The position numbers were made by a program, and so were the translations under genes. Below the pieces are notes generated by a model. The model did not search any database. It was given only the letters and a program-made list of their open reading frames with translations, and had not been told where the DNA came from. From Lanius collurio (taxonomy: Eukaryota; Chordata; Aves; Passeriformes; Laniidae), in NCBI GenBank assembly GCA_020086605.1, contig JACBWW010000004.1, positions 16,436,357 through 16,500,356 of the forward strand: a stretch of 64,000 nt of DNA. The letters are read 5' to 3'. Below, piece by piece: positions 36,346 to 50,065 of the stretch (positions are counted from its first letter, which is position 1; the number at the start of each line of letters is the position of its first letter).

Positions 36346-38869
36346 ACAGCTGGTGCCTATCCTGCCTGAGTGAGCAGGGGGGCTTTCAGGACTCAAAGGT
36401 TTAGGCCAACCTCTCCTTTCTCCCTTTGCTCTACTTCTTTGTTCCCAGACTCCTGAAAAGCAAAAGTTGACAAATGCAATGCAATTGTATTAGGTTTCCA
36501 TCCACTGGAGTTTACAGGGAAAAATTACTTTGCTTGCTTTTGTCCTAAATTACCTTAAATCCTCTTCCCTGCTGCCTCACCCACCACTGTGGCAGACCAG
36601 CATCACAGCCAGAGTTACTGCTTCTGCCTTGTCCCCTTCCTCCCGCAACTCCATCCTGCCCACCCCCTAACATAATCACAATGTTTGCTTGTTTTAGCTT
36701 CCATAATCCTGTTGTCTTGCAAATCTCCTCACCATAATCCTGCTTTTGTCTGTCAATACAATTTGTTTGCTGTGGGGAGGAAGGGAGGTGAAACATTGCT
36801 TGGAACACAGAAAGCTTTTGCCGCTGTGTTTCAAAGCTCTATCCATTTTCAAACACACCCTGAGAGATTTGGCACTGCTGTCCACTCAGTGTTTGAGAGG
36901 GGTGTCACAGCCTCCAAGATGAAGAGTTTGCTGGATCACACCAGTGGCTACTACAGAATTAATAGCATGAGAGCAAGGATGTACTATTGTACGTACCTGC
37001 ACACCAAAGGGAGAGCAGGCAAGAAAAGAAAGCAGAGAAAAGGAAAGAAGCTTCACTTTGCCTTGTCAAAGGGCTTGCATTGTCAATTCTACCTGGGCAA
37101 AGCAGTGGCAGAAGCTGCAGAATGGGGCAGTGCTGTAGGCAGGGGCAAACAAGGGATGAAAGAACAAAGCCTGTACCACTCACACACTAACATAGTGGTG
37201 ATGGGCAGACACACAAACTGGTAATTGATTGGTAGGAGCTGTGGCAATTTTGTGTGTTTGCGTGAATAAAGAATCAGCTTAATCAGACTAATTCCTTACA
37301 GTCAAAACACAACATGGGCTCCAGCACTCACAGCAAAACTCCGATGCACCAGCCAAGTTTCACACCAGAACAAAGCAGCTAAGAATTTCACCCAATTTGG
37401 ATGCAAAACTGAGTCAGGCCAAGTGCCCAGAAAACTCTTCTGAATTCAGACAACAATCAGCTGAAAAAGAACAACAAATCATGAAACTAGGAGATGATAA
37501 TGAGTTGGGATTTGTTTGCAAACATTTCAAAAAGAGATATAGCACCTGAGAAAGTTGCTCCTCAGGAACTGCCAAAGTGGAAAAGAAAAGAGGGGAATGC
37601 ATGTCATTCCAAGAGTGAAAGGAAACCTTAAGTAATGCTTTCAGGAGATTAAGAAAAGTATCATTAACACCCCTTTCCTTATGTCAGTTCTCCACCACAG
37701 GTCTCCTACTAGAAAACAAAGTATTGAAGCATTGCATCCAGAATTTCCCTCCTCCAGGGGAAGTCTGGCTCAAGCTCTTTGCAGAGAAAAAGGATTTTTG
37801 GATTTACAGTGAGCTAAGCTTAAGACTCAAGTACTTGGGATGCTCAAAGCCTATTCAGATCAAGTTGCAGACACTGTTCATCCTGAACTTTCCATTGCAG
37901 GCCTTACTCTACAAAATATTTTTGTTCTTTTTTTTCCCCTCAAAGTGCATCATCCTGAAAAGTACATTCTGTTTAAAAGCACTTAAATTTTCACTACCAC
38001 CTATGTAACATTTAAATTTCTATCTTTAAGGTTTATTTGAAATATTAATGTTTAAGTCAATTAGGTATATAGTTCAATTTACTGGAGATTTTAAGGCAGA
38101 AAAAAATATCCAGAACCCATAAATCACATAGACCATCAAAAAACAGCAAGCATTGTTAATAAACTTCTGCATCCGTAATACAACATGGAGGTGATTACCA
38201 GACTAAATGTTGCTAATGCAGAAAGAATGTAGGAAAGACAGTAAAGACTCTAGGAAAGGTATTTTATGAAGATGTTTATATAAACTCACATGAGCACAGT
38301 ACAAGAATGGACTCATGCTATGGGATGAGCTAAAACCAGTGCTGCATAACCACTGCTTTCCCAAAGGGGCTGGGACTTTGAGGAAGGAATGATGTGCAGA
38401 GCTTGAGACAGTAGCTGGGACAGTAAGGAATTCCAGTAAAGCAGGAGTGGTCCCTTCCCATACTACTTTCAAGTACATCAGGAACCTGCTATTCACCAGT
38501 TTATTCTAGAATATGTTGTGGTTTAGCTTCCTTTAAGCAGGAGAGCTCCTTCAGCTTCAGCTAAAGATATTCACTCACGCTCATCCAATAACCTCCTCCA
38601 TCAAGACTTCCAGACATAACTTTTATCAGCAACTTTATCCCACTTTCATGCACCTGTCCTCACCTACCCAGGAATTCATGGCATTTATCATCTCACAGAA
38701 GTGTATCACACTCCATTTAATTTCTGAGAAGTCATCATCTAAAGATATGGAGCTCGATGTTGTGTATCTTGAATCAAATGGAGTATTTCCAGACAAGTCA
38801 CAATATTTCACACTCATTTGCTCCAAAATCTGGTACAGATTCTTCCACCTCCTGTGGTAGGCCAGCCAG

Positions 38870-38960
38870 TACTATTATGACTGTTACAGAGATGCAGAAC
38901 CTTGGGTCACAGAGAAGGGAAGCAGCTCTTCCTCTAGCTGCAGCAGAGCTGGTAACCAGG
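38870..38960 (-). mobile_element. MIR-like ancient SINE remnant
   Basis: On the plus strand, GTTACAGAGATG, GTCACAGAGAAGGGAAG, TCTAGCTG and GCAGAGCTGGTAACCAGG are collinear with the reverse complement of MIR (TTTACAGATGAGG, GCACAGAGAGGTTAAG, CACACAGCTAG, GGCAGAGC..GG...CCCAGG). It is diverged, with approximate ends. It lies upstream of the LTR at 39396 and supports a short LTR in place of one reaching back to 38514. Confidence 0.5.
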
Positions 38961-39395
38961 TGATAAGTAACTACCCGATCCTCATTAGTGGTTTCTATTG
39001 CCATCTACAATACTACTTCTATACTTGAGGATATATACAAAACTTCCTTCAGAGCTTGGAGTTTTAGACACTGTTGTGTAGAAGGAACTTTCTCCTCAAA
39101 GGCAACATGCTTAAATGACAAAAAATACCACCCCCTCTGCACCACGGGAGATGAATCACCAATGTCCCCACTCCATGCATCCAGAGCAGCCTTGCCATCT
39201 CATCCAGACAATTGGTGTGCAGAGGCAGCAGTGATGTGAAAAAACACCTGCGGAACACACGTCTCCCTGTCATGGATGGCACAAATTATACTGCAAGAGA
39301 CTAGGTTTTAGTGGCTTGTTTTTAAAAGGGAACAGCTCCTAATCTAATATCTATCTAGTATTTAGGTTCCAAGTACTGGCTTACTAAGAGTTATC
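38961..39395. other. Non-coding sequence between MIR remnant and LTR
   Basis: No gene or repeat recognised. Overlapping open frames of 70-80 codons on both strands have no known domain. Confidence 0.55.
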
Positions 39396-39817
39396 TGTCC
39401 TGGTTCCATCCAGGAGTGTTATTTTTGCAGTAGGTGTGAGGAGGTGGAACCTGGAGCTGTGTGTGTGTGACTAGGAATTTATTCTACACCACCCCACAGC
39501 AATTACCACGGACAGAGATACGGGACTCTGGCTCTGGGGAGGAAGGGCATGGTTTTTCCAGCGGGGAACCTATCCATTATTGTTCGTTGTTTTGGGCTCT
39601 CAGGTGAGCATTTCTGTGTGTGAATCACTCTCTTTTTAGTATACTTTTGTTATTAATATTGTTGCTGTTAGTGTTCATTTTCTTATCTCATTATTGTTTT
39701 CAGTAAATTGTTCTTATCTCAACACATGATCTCTGCCTTTTCTGCCTCCTATTCAGGGGGTTTGTGGTCTTTTAAGTGGGAGTACTAAACTGGGTAATAT
39801 CACTTCAAACCACAGCA
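39396..39817 (+). mobile_element. Solo LTR of an avian endogenous retrovirus (ERVL-like)
   Basis: The segment begins TGTCCTGGTTCC and ends CACTTCAAACCACAGCA. This is the TG...CA layout with imperfect inverted ends seen in many passerine ERV LTRs. Internal blocks such as GGGACTCTGGCTCTGGGGAG, CCAGCGGGGAACC, TTTTGGGCTCTCAGGTGAGC and TCAGTAAATTGTTCTTATCTC are typical of such LTRs. AGTAAA at 39702-39707 could be the polyadenylation signal. There are no internal gag, pol or env remnants, so it is a solo LTR left by recombination. Flanks TTATC and GCATC share three of five bases, a weak target duplication. Alternative: the 5' end could be TGTTGTGGTTTAG at 38514, but the MIR remnant in between argues against this. 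Confidence 0.7.
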
Positions 39818-42800
39818 GCATCCTATGCACAAAAGATCTGTAAACCTGTACAACCAGCCTCCTCCCTTCTCGCACTTTACAGCCCTAACTCCCACCACCT
39901 GAGTTTCCAAAACAAGAAATGTGTCCAGTTTTGAAGTCTGAGGATGCTCAGCTTCTCTCCTCCACATCTTCTCACAGGACACCCACGCCTCCCTTACATT
40001 TTCCCATAGCAGAAGCTTGGGCGTTTCAGAGGTCCAGGCATAATTTCCTCCACATGATTAGAAGCAAAGTCAACGTAAGACAGGGAGCACTTTGAGGAAC
40101 TTGGCACTGTCTCCCTTCCACTCAAAAATCTGTTCATAAAAAAAGGAAGACGGTGAGGTTTGAATGCAGGATCATCCTGTGGGACTGTTTAGCTCTTAGG
40201 GCCCAGGACGCACCACTGAGTGGTAGCTGTGCACAGTACATTCTGCCCCATCTAGAACCAATGAGGAGAAAGGATAACTTGTACTTCTACAACTCCATCT
40301 ACTCTGGCGTATTCTGAGGCATTTTTAAACTGATGTAAAGCTTTGATATCACTAAATACCACCTTTTCCACCTCCTTTGAGAGACGGTAGCTAATCAGCT
40401 ACAACATGCAAGAGTTCAGAGCACAGCAGAGAAGGGTTCTGCATAGAGTGGAGAACAAGGGCAGAGAAGCACTAAGACAGGGAGGTGATAAAGGTGCAGA
40501 AATGACCAGGACAGAAAAGCTAACAATCACTATTGAAAATATGATATTTAAGTCAAAGAGCTCAGTTTTACATCCAGGCTGAAATTATGTGAAGACTTTA
40601 TCAGATGTTGCACATAGAAGTTGGTTTCACCCTTGACTTCTGGAAGATGCATTTTTCAAGACTTAGTAACAGCAAAGCCCTCAATTCTGAAATGTCAAAA
40701 TTTATGATCAGAGGAGGGTCTGACCTTAGGTTACCCAAAATCCAAGAGATACATCAAAAATTTTTTGGATTGTTTTAACAATCCATATATCCAAGTTTAC
40801 TTCTGTGTCTGTTTTACAACTGCTGGCACCTTTGACTAAAATAATCCGCACTGGATCAGTGTAGCTCATGACTTTTCAGTTCAGAAGACATGATGCTGAA
40901 ACGCTGTAAATGCATCAGCAGAAGCCGTTTCAGGTTCACTGCTGCATTAGACTGGATATAAGTTGCTCTGTAATCCACTTAACTGGGACATGCTTCCCCA
41001 AGGAAGTATGTTTACCTACTAGATTCCACAAGGAATTGATATAAGCCAGTAATACTTAATGGCAATAACTAGAGTTTAACAGAGACATTAATTCTGCTCA
41101 TTGGGGACAAAATACATCTGTTAAGGAAATTTTACTAAGACCTGCCAATGCATAATGTTTACTCAAGATCTCGGCAGGCTTACATAAGTTAAGCATCTTC
41201 CTAACTGGGACAAACAGTCCCTCCAGGTGCAACATTCAAGCCCACATTTTTGCTAAGACTACACAATTCACATTAGAAAAGGATTTCAGGTGGCCCATAA
41301 CTGCCAAGAAGCTCTCTGAAATGAACTTTAATAATCTTTACCCCATTAACATCCCTTCTACTTCCCTGAAATCAGCAGCAGCTAAGACATTGGCTCCAAC
41401 AGGAGGAAGCTAAGCTTTTATTGTTCTATATTTAATTCCTACTCCCTTTTGAGACAGAGGGTTTTGAGACAGAGAAGGTTTCACTAAAGGTATACTACAA
41501 AAATAATGCTATCAACACTGGTGGGAATTTTTATCTTCTGCACAGCTGTGAAGCTGAGCACGTACCTCAAATTCTCTATCAAACCATTTATGTTGGGGCA
41601 TCTCTCAACCAGCTGGGAAACTGTCAGTAGAAACAGCAATGATGATCTGGACTGTGATGCCCTGTCTTATGAATCCCAGGGGGAGCGTAGAAGAAATAAA
41701 AGTGTAATTAAGAGACCTCCAATATACCCAAGAAAGTAGGTTTGGATGTGGGGGAACATTAACAAGCCAGTACACATCTAGCTCTGATCCAAATAGAGGG
41801 TTCCACTGTTTGCTTTTCCACTGTGTTTTCTGCACTAATTCACAGCCACTGTAACATCAAGACAAGCTTCCATATGCTTCATTTACTGACAGTAATTAAT
41901 TTCAGCCTTTCCCCCACACACATACACATTCATTTTATCTGACAAGCAAGTCATGAAAAAAAGTCCATTCTCATAAAAATACGGGGCAGCTACCAGAGGT
42001 TGCCTTTCTTCTTAGCAAAGAAAAATCTAATTGGTGCATCTGCTAAGTCACAATGCCTTTCTCACCCTCCACTCTTCACTTTGCACCCCTTCCCAAGCTC
42101 AGGTCTATTGTTTCTCCCAGGCCTCCCCCTACACCAGAAAATGTTTTTTAATAAAACACTTTCTTCTAGATGAGAAAGGAATAACTACTTAGAGAAATGT
42201 CTGGGTACCTATCTCCTTGTCAAAACAGCGAATCCATTAATGATCATGAGGAAAGGAATAAATGCTTTAAGATGCTTAGCAAGTCACTCAGAGAGTCACA
42301 GACTCTACCCTCCTGCTCCCCCTTACTCACTGACAGTTTAACCTACAGCAGCAAAGCCAGTAAATAAAAAGAAAAAAAAAAAGATAAAAGGAAGTACCAG
42401 GTAATTGATCCCACTTTAAAAATACTCCTTTATTAGGAAGAAGAGTATTTTTTCTCTGAAATCCACTTTTTGCTCACTTGTTCTCATGCCTTCTGCAAGC
42501 TGCTACTGTTATTATACTATGCCTGTATTAATTTACGGTCTGTTCACTAAGTCGGCATTCTTTCTTAAATTTGGTAATTGTATTTTTAATTCTCCAGTAT
42601 GTCTCAATATTGAGGTCAATGAGAGAAGTAACCATGTGATGCCGACAGAAGATAACACAACTAAGTCAGCAGATGAAATCCAGACAAGGCTACCTCAGAG
42701 CTGAAGTCACCATTACCTAATCAAAGTTCATCTTCACAAAAAAGCCAAAGTGCAACTTCTGTATCATAAAAATTTGACAAGAAACAAAAGACAAAAATTA

Positions 42801-44793
42801 TATGGACTTTGAAAACTGTTAACCCAATTTTCACTATACCATCAAGCACTGTTGCTCCACTTCAAATCACACAGGTAGAAGATACAGGCTCAAAATGCTC
42901 CCAGAAGACACAATGATACCTTGATTGTCAGGATGAGATGCCTAACTGAAGAAAATAATAATACTTTAATTTACAATTATCACAGAGAGCAAAGAAACAC
43001 AGACTTATTGATATGTACTTTTTTCTGCCATTCCAAATCAGTGAGAAAACAGACAAGCTCTTGAGTTCCAAATTGACTTAATCAACAGAGAAAACAGGAA
43101 CCAGATCTAGTCCCCATCACCTACCAGGCACTGGCTTGCACATGTCCCTTTCTGTTGGGGGAAGACATGGTACTACTGCTTGAATATTTTTTAGACACTA
43201 TTCTTCACTTGCTTGATCTTTATAGAAGATCAAATCTATGCCTTTTTCACTCTTTGATGGTATTTTGAAGTGTCACTGCTATCTTGCGAGAGTAAAGCCT
43301 ATTCTGCCCTCCACAAGCCACATCCAGATTTCTTCTCACACCAAACAACGTGCCCAGTTCTAACAGCAACTATGTCTATGCCAATCTACCTACTTTTTTT
43401 AAAATATCTGAAAAAAATTAATTCAGCTGAAGAGTCATTCCTATCACTAAACAGATAAAAAAACCAAGCACAGAGTCCCTTCAATCAATTTTTCCCATGT
43501 ATTGCTTACTTTAGGTGCTTTCTTTTAGAGCTGTCCAATATAAGAAAGTTTGAACTCAATTTTCAAGGCATTCTCAATAAATTAAAAGGAAGAATTAAAG
43601 CCATTCAGGAAACAAAGATCAAGACCAAACTTTACAGCCAAAGTCATTGACTACTTCTAGTCTGAGATCTGACAGCAAGTCTGTGGAAAAACTGGGAACC
43701 AAGTTCAAGAGTGCTGAAGTCCTCATTAATTCACCAAAAATATCAATTTTCTTGACACTGCTACAATTTGCTGCACTCTGTCCAACACTTTGAATTAACA
43801 CAACACTGTCTATGGGATTTAACCTGTAGAAATGACATTGTACGTGTGAACTTACTCCCCAATTCATATTTATGAAGAAATAGAATTCATCAGTCAACGG
43901 TTTAAGATATGATAATCCTTCTTCTCACAAGTGCAGCAGCAGGGAAGTGAGAATCAGAACATAAGTAGCTGTTCATCCAAAAAAGGAGCATAAAGGTTAA
44001 ACATGTCCAGCTGAGCCGCACACATAGAAATACAAAGCCAGTTGTCTAGCATGTGATAGTTGAGAAAATTTATGCCCCTTTTCTTGGGGCCATCACACAA
44101 AATAGCTGACCCATGTGCATTGATCTGCCCTTTTTCTGCTACAAGATGCACAAGATGAAAATACTTTTAGCTGACCATATCTAAGCTCCACAGTCCAGTA
44201 CTAAGGAAAATGTACTTCCTGTCTGTAGAGCAAAAGATTATAATACAAGGACTAAAGGCAGGAGCTATCTTAAGATAGAATTCCCTGACTCCTCCCAGAA
44301 AATACCCATCAAGAAAAGGCTGAACCACAATAATACAAAATTGCCACACTTTTCCCACTTAGTCAAATCAGAGAATTAGTCATGGACTCCCATAACTGGA
44401 TCTTCTCACAGTTGTTAAGTTTTCTACAAAACATACTATATTGCAGTAGCAGATTATGTTGGTAAGACTTCCTAAGCATCTGCTAGTGTGTATTTATCCC
44501 AGGTATGCAGGATCAAAAGGGCAACTTTGCAATACAGGAGAGAAAAATGGCTACTGGATAAATAGGACAACAGCATATTTGACAGCTATTGCAAAAGCTC
44601 TTGAGAATTTCCTCGGTCCTTGTCTCCCAAAAACGAGATGATGGTCCCTTTCATTCCTATTTTCTCTGCCTTCCTACCCTATCTCAATTTCACCTTCTCT
44701 GCCCATTCTATATTTTTTTCCATCTGTCCCTCTCCCTCTCATCTTCTCTCATAAAGCAATTGCCCTTGTTTTTCTCCTTTATTTACTTTCCAG
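39818..44793. other. Non-coding sequence, no gene seen
   Basis: No supported gene or transposable element. Contains a 15-bp tandem duplication (41447-41476) and an A-rich patch near 42365-42390. Confidence 0.55.
41447..41476. repeat. 15-bp tandem duplication
   Basis: TTTTGAGACAGAGGG is followed directly by TTTTGAGACAGAGAA (13 of 15 identical). A slippage product with no known role. Confidence 0.8.
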
Positions 44794-44950
44794 TAAGTGA
44801 GCAGCAGCAGTGGTGGCTGCTTTGCAGTCTGCAACTCCACTCCCTGTCTTCATTTTCCTCCCAGCTCAGGCTCAGCAGTTCCGCCTCAGTGCTGCTCTTC
44901 CGAGACTCCCACAGCAAGAAGCAGCCTCAGCTCTCACCTCTCAAGCCTCA
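44794..44950 (+). other. Exon-like segment after a pyrimidine tract
   Basis: About 150 bp of pyrimidine-rich sequence ends in TTTACTTTCCAG at 44793, a good acceptor. At 44951 GTAAGT follows CTCA, a good donor. The enclosed 157 bp are less AT-rich than the surroundings and open in one frame, encoding a Ser/Gln/Leu-rich peptide beginning SEQQQWWLLCSLQLHS. No domain is recognised and the composition is low-complexity. It could be an exon of a non-coding RNA, a decoy exon, or chance pairing of splice-like motifs. Confidence 0.15.
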
Positions 44951-47900
44951 GTAAGTTAAGGAAGATCATGGAAGGGAGGCAAGCGGACACTGGAAGGGGA
45001 GAAATATGTCATACCCACTGCAGTCAGCCATTTTGAAGGTCATAGCAGAGAATCCTCCCCTCTGCCTGCCCACTTGGAGCTGCCACTGGTATTGCAAAAG
45101 CCTCTGAATGAGGGACTGATGTTCCCTGCAAGCCACTACTTCCTTAAAACATGACCAAGAGAATGAGTAAGCTCAATAAGAGAAAAAAAAATAGAGGAGC
45201 AGACAGGCACTCAGCTAGCATGTGCTGACAATGAGAATGAAATATGGGAATGGCACACCAACCACGTGCTAAATGTCTAACTTAAATGCTTCACATCCCT
45301 AAAGAAACAGTATGATAAGAAAGGGCCCTCTCAGCTCAGGTCTCCCCGCTCCCAGAACCTTCATCCCATCATGGAGAAAAGAACTGAGCACACTGTACTG
45401 CCAATACACACCTGGCTTTGTCCATGATAGTAGGGCACACTCACCCACCTTTCCTATTTTTGGCATTACCAAGACACACAGCTATAAGCCAGGCATTTAA
45501 CAAACAATATATAAAGAGAGTTCTTGTTCCAAAGAACATGCAACCAAAATATAAAGCAGGATGCTGCAGAATACACAGAGAGAATAGTGAATACCAGACT
45601 GATGCATTTTCTGTACAGTGGCTTGTTTTCCTTTCGTTATTTCATCCTCATTATGGACAGTAATCAACTGGAATAATGATAAAACTCATTGGCAATGTGA
45701 TTACCTCCTCTACTCATAGATTTACTCTTAAAATGATCCTCCCTTGCAAATAGCTTACGCAGCTCCTCCATGCAGCATACCTACTGTTGTCAGGTATATT
45801 CCTACTCTCTCTCAGGCAATTTCTGATGCCAATTTGTTGTGTTCTGTCTTGGCTTTAATGACAACTCCCGGTGCTCAGTAGGTTGGGGAGGGGGGAGGGA
45901 GAGATGCATAGGCAACAGTGTCAAGTATGGCTTAAACTGAAGGCCAGAAACACGCCCAAACAGAATCAGTGACTGCTACTGGAAACAGTGCCCAAAGTGA
46001 CCCACTCACTGCTCCAAACCAATAGCAGACCCAGTGCTGGGATACACGAGCTCAGTCTCAGCTACATCTTTGCTGTCCAAGCTGTCTCTGATGCAATGTA
46101 GCAGGCTCTACACCTCAGTGAAACATTCACATTTCGTTAACTTGTCAACCTCAAAAGAACGTTCCAGAGCTCACAAGGTGTGAGCTATAATCTAGATCTC
46201 AGTGATTTCTCACACGTAGCAGAACACATCCAGAATTATGAACTCTCAAAACTACCCCAGATTTTTTGAAAATTCATGAAGTAATGCAAACCAGTCTCCT
46301 GAATCACCATCATCTATTCTTAAAGGCTCTCTATCCAGCTGCTGACAAAAAATGCATTGCTACTCAGCACAAATACCTGAAAAATTCCCAACAGCAAACC
46401 ATACACTGGCTAAGTTCATAGCCAGCACCAGTTTCAACTAGTTGAGCAGCTCTCCTGGAAATATTTTGTTCTCAAATTCAACACTAGAATCACTTTATCC
46501 TAAGGAAATTAACACAAGAAAGAGATGAAAATGTGTGAAAGGCAGAGAGAAACAAACTAACAGGGGCAGTCAGAACTTGAAAATTATCATGGACAAAGGA
46601 GACTCTCAAACAAGGAGTAATTCAACCATGTCGAACACCTTTTCTCCTAATCAGACAAGACCATCCTCATCAGCTGGGGAGAAGGCACACAGCCAAAAGC
46701 AACTCAGAGACAGCAGAAGGTTAAGACACCAAAGCAGTCAAAACAGCTGCAGGTATTTGAGCATTTTTGGCCAAGTCGTTACATATTATAGAAAGGTGGC
46801 CTTAACAGAACTATGCATCCTACCTCCATCACTTTGAAACAGTAAATTCCCTTCACACTTATCAATGACTTGTCAAAAATGTGAACTTAAAAATGCAGGT
46901 CTCAAGTACTTTGTCTGTGCCCTTTCATATTGGTTGGGTAAAATCCCAAAACTAGTGAATTCAGATAATTTTTTGTTATTGAGGTCAAGGGACCTCCTAG
47001 CATCTTTAGAAGTTTTTTACTATCCTATGTGTTATCACATCCCCAAAATCTGTGTTTCTCCACTTTCTTTTACCTATAACAGACATTAACTGTAAAAATG
47101 ACATATAATTGTATTTTCTTCTCTTTTCACTAGGGCATAGCACTGACAAGCATCAGCAGAGCTCTGTGGCCCCTCACACAAGGACAGAAAGGAAATGCTC
47201 AGAGATGTGTTGCACTGGCAGAAACACACATACCATTGTACTCAAAGCATCAAGAGGAGTTATAAATAAAGACTGACATATGTTGACAGAGATGCAAGTA
47301 ATTGGATTTGCAGAACCTGTACCTAGCCCATGGCAGATGCTAAATAAATTTACATCAAGAATTCACCAACATCTCCTGGACATTAAAAACAAAAGGATGA
47401 GGCACACATGTCATTTATCACACTTTTAGGCCCATATTCTGTCAGGCTAGGCACCAAACAGTAGGACAAAAAGATGGTCTTTTCTCCATACAGCTTTAGT
47501 CTCTCAGTAACGTTTTGGGGACACATGGCCTATTTCTGATAATAGGCACAAAAAGACTGACCAATCTCTCTGGACCTATGGACAGTGGTAACAGGAACCT
47601 ACCTAAGTGTTCCTCCCACTACAGAGAAAACAAAGTTTTTGAGCAGTTCCTGCCCAAGTGAAGAAGGGAAAGAATGAAGAGACAGGCACAAGCCCTGCAA
47701 AACCAGCCTTCTTCTCTCATGGCTGCCAGACACACTGGAGCAGATGCTGGGGAGCACATGGCTGCTGGCAAGGGTCAGCAGCAGTTGTGGCATTATCTCA
47801 CTTATTCTCCCCATATGCACTGAATTCTACCCCCACAGTGGCAGCGTGGCTTTCCCAGGCACCGCCAGGGGTGACAGAGCTGCTGAGCTGTCTCCCAGCA

Positions 47901-50065
47901 CCCCCACCCAACAAAGTCTCACACTGGCTAGACTCAGTCCTACTCTTTGGCCACCAATTTAGCAGTCCTTCAGGACACAGACAGCTCCACACACAGTCAC
48001 GAGTTTCACACTCACACAATGTAATCATTAAGCATGTGCCAATTAGATAATATGACGTCAAACCTAGGGCTCAGAAATGAGCAACATGAAGGATGAATAA
48101 GCTGAAGGCACTGATTTATAGAAACATTATCAGGAGGTGGTTTTTCTGCTTCTTGCTTAAATTTGTCTTGAAAAACAGGATTACATAAACCAATAAAATA
48201 TAGAGTACCACTCTGACTTTTGTGTCTGAAATTAGACCCAAATTTTCAAGGTTATCCCTGAAAAATTATTGCAGCTCTGTGTGCAAGACAGCTGAATAGC
48301 TCAGAAGTGACTTGTGCTGGCAATTATCATGACTACTAGGAGGAATTACTTGCTCAGACTATACAAAAAAAATTTGAATATTGACCTAAAAATGTTCAGT
48401 TATTTTATTCCAAAATAGCTCCACCCAGTTATTTAGTTTCAAGAAGAGCCTTCATTAAAGGTGTTGGAAAGAATACATTATTAGACTGTATAATTTTGTG
48501 TTGTAAACTCAGCCTCCTGTTAATCCACTTCTCTACATTGTGATGAGCAAAACACAATTTTTACAAGTTTTCTTCATGGGGCTTTAGATTTGTACCAGGT
48601 GAAAAAAAAATAATTAACAACAAAAAATATTTCATTTGTCAAAACACACATCCTTCATTCTCCAAATTTCAACACTACTCCAAGTTTTTTAATAGAAGAC
48701 TTTCCTCAGAAATTGATCAGGGTGGGAAAGGGACATTTTTTGCTTTTCAAATTTATCACTGGTTTGAAGAAACAGAAAAGATAACAGCATTTTTGTCAAG
48801 AAATGATTTACATTTTCTGAGCCAAGTCTTCATCTGTACGTGCTCAATGAAATGAATGATTTACACAGTGGAGTCTTTGGTCCACAGGTCTGAGTATCAA
48901 CAGCAGTTGATCCTGTATTGCCATACACAAAACTACAGAGAAAAGAGGTGGTCTATTGTTAATCCAAGACCCTACAGAGATAAAAATTACTGGCACTGCT
49001 TAAAATCAAGCCATTCAATCGCCTCTGGTGCATTTGCTCTTTTGTACTCAATATGTCATGTGACAATTCATGGATCAATGAAACAAGGGCCTGCTCAGTT
49101 TGCTCCTTGCACCTCACTGAGCCGAGATGTAAAACCACGGATGTAGTCAGAGTTGCACTGGTGTAAATGCTCTCAAGAGAGCAAGGCCTTGTGGTACTCT
49201 TCTCTTTCACCTTGCAGCATGCTAAATTGATCCAGAAAGCAGTTCATCTGAAAAAAATACATACCAACAATTTGTTTTAAACAAACACTTGCAGCCAGGT
49301 CCCCCATCTCTATCGGCATGCAATCGTCTCAAATCACAAAAGGCAGGGAAACCAAAATTGAAAATTGATTTCTCTGTGGCCCTGCAGACGGGAAGAGAGA
49401 TTTCCTAGCTGTGATTTTAAATAACTCTTTCTTCTCTCCCCTCGCTCTCCTCCCCATATACATTTACATTTCTTCGCCTGTATTCTCCATCTTTTGTCAA
49501 ACAGGAACAAAGATTTCCACCACCTCGCTCTCTTTCCCCAGCTTTCTCATCAATAGTCTATTATCAAACAAGACTTTAGCTCTTTTTTCCCCTCTTTAAA
49601 TCAATAAGAAGCAAAGCAGTAAGAGGGAAAAAAATTAAAATCACAAGCAGATAAAGAGCCTTTAAAAAAAGTTATTCACTGGTAAACACTGACAGCTCAC
49701 TGGAGTGTCATACACAGCCCCTGCTACATTCTGTTTGGTCCCATACTGTCATAAAGTATGCCAAAGACAACTGAGACAGGAGAGAAAGCAAGAATAAAAC
49801 TTTCAGAATTGCTCTTCATATGGATGGTTGTCACCTGAAATCTGGAAGAGCAAGAGTTTGTAATGCCTGACCTCTGGGTGAAGGTAACACCAAAGAAGCC
49901 CCACGAGTACCTGTCATTGCGACCGACATCAGCTCCCAAGCCAGAGCAGCCAAGCTAGCCTTGTACCTTTTCTGATTTTATAGTGCTCCTGCTTCTCTCC
50001 CAGGCCTAAGACTTTCCTCCACCAACACATCCATGCATGATGCAGACAGGTGTCAGCTGTGCTGC
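44951..50065. other. Non-coding sequence, no gene seen
   Basis: No supported gene or transposable element. A G-rich run lies at 45884-45901. Open frames of up to 130 codons (47658-48050) overlap frames on the other strand and show no domain. Confidence 0.55.

Larger units (their letters stand above)
34119..38869. other. Non-coding sequence, no gene seen
   Basis: No supported gene. Contains a G-quadruplex motif (34914-34936), a short perfect hairpin (36320-36345) and the longest open frame of the window (36685-37224, 179 codons, plus strand). That frame has a Lys/Arg-rich stretch but no recognisable domain or splice context. Confidence 0.5.

Noticed and set aside
38514..39817. A 1.3-kb LTR starting TGTTGTGGTTTAG
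   Set aside because: The inverted ends match well, but a MIR remnant lies inside and the flanks match poorly. A 422-bp LTR from 39396 explains the data better.
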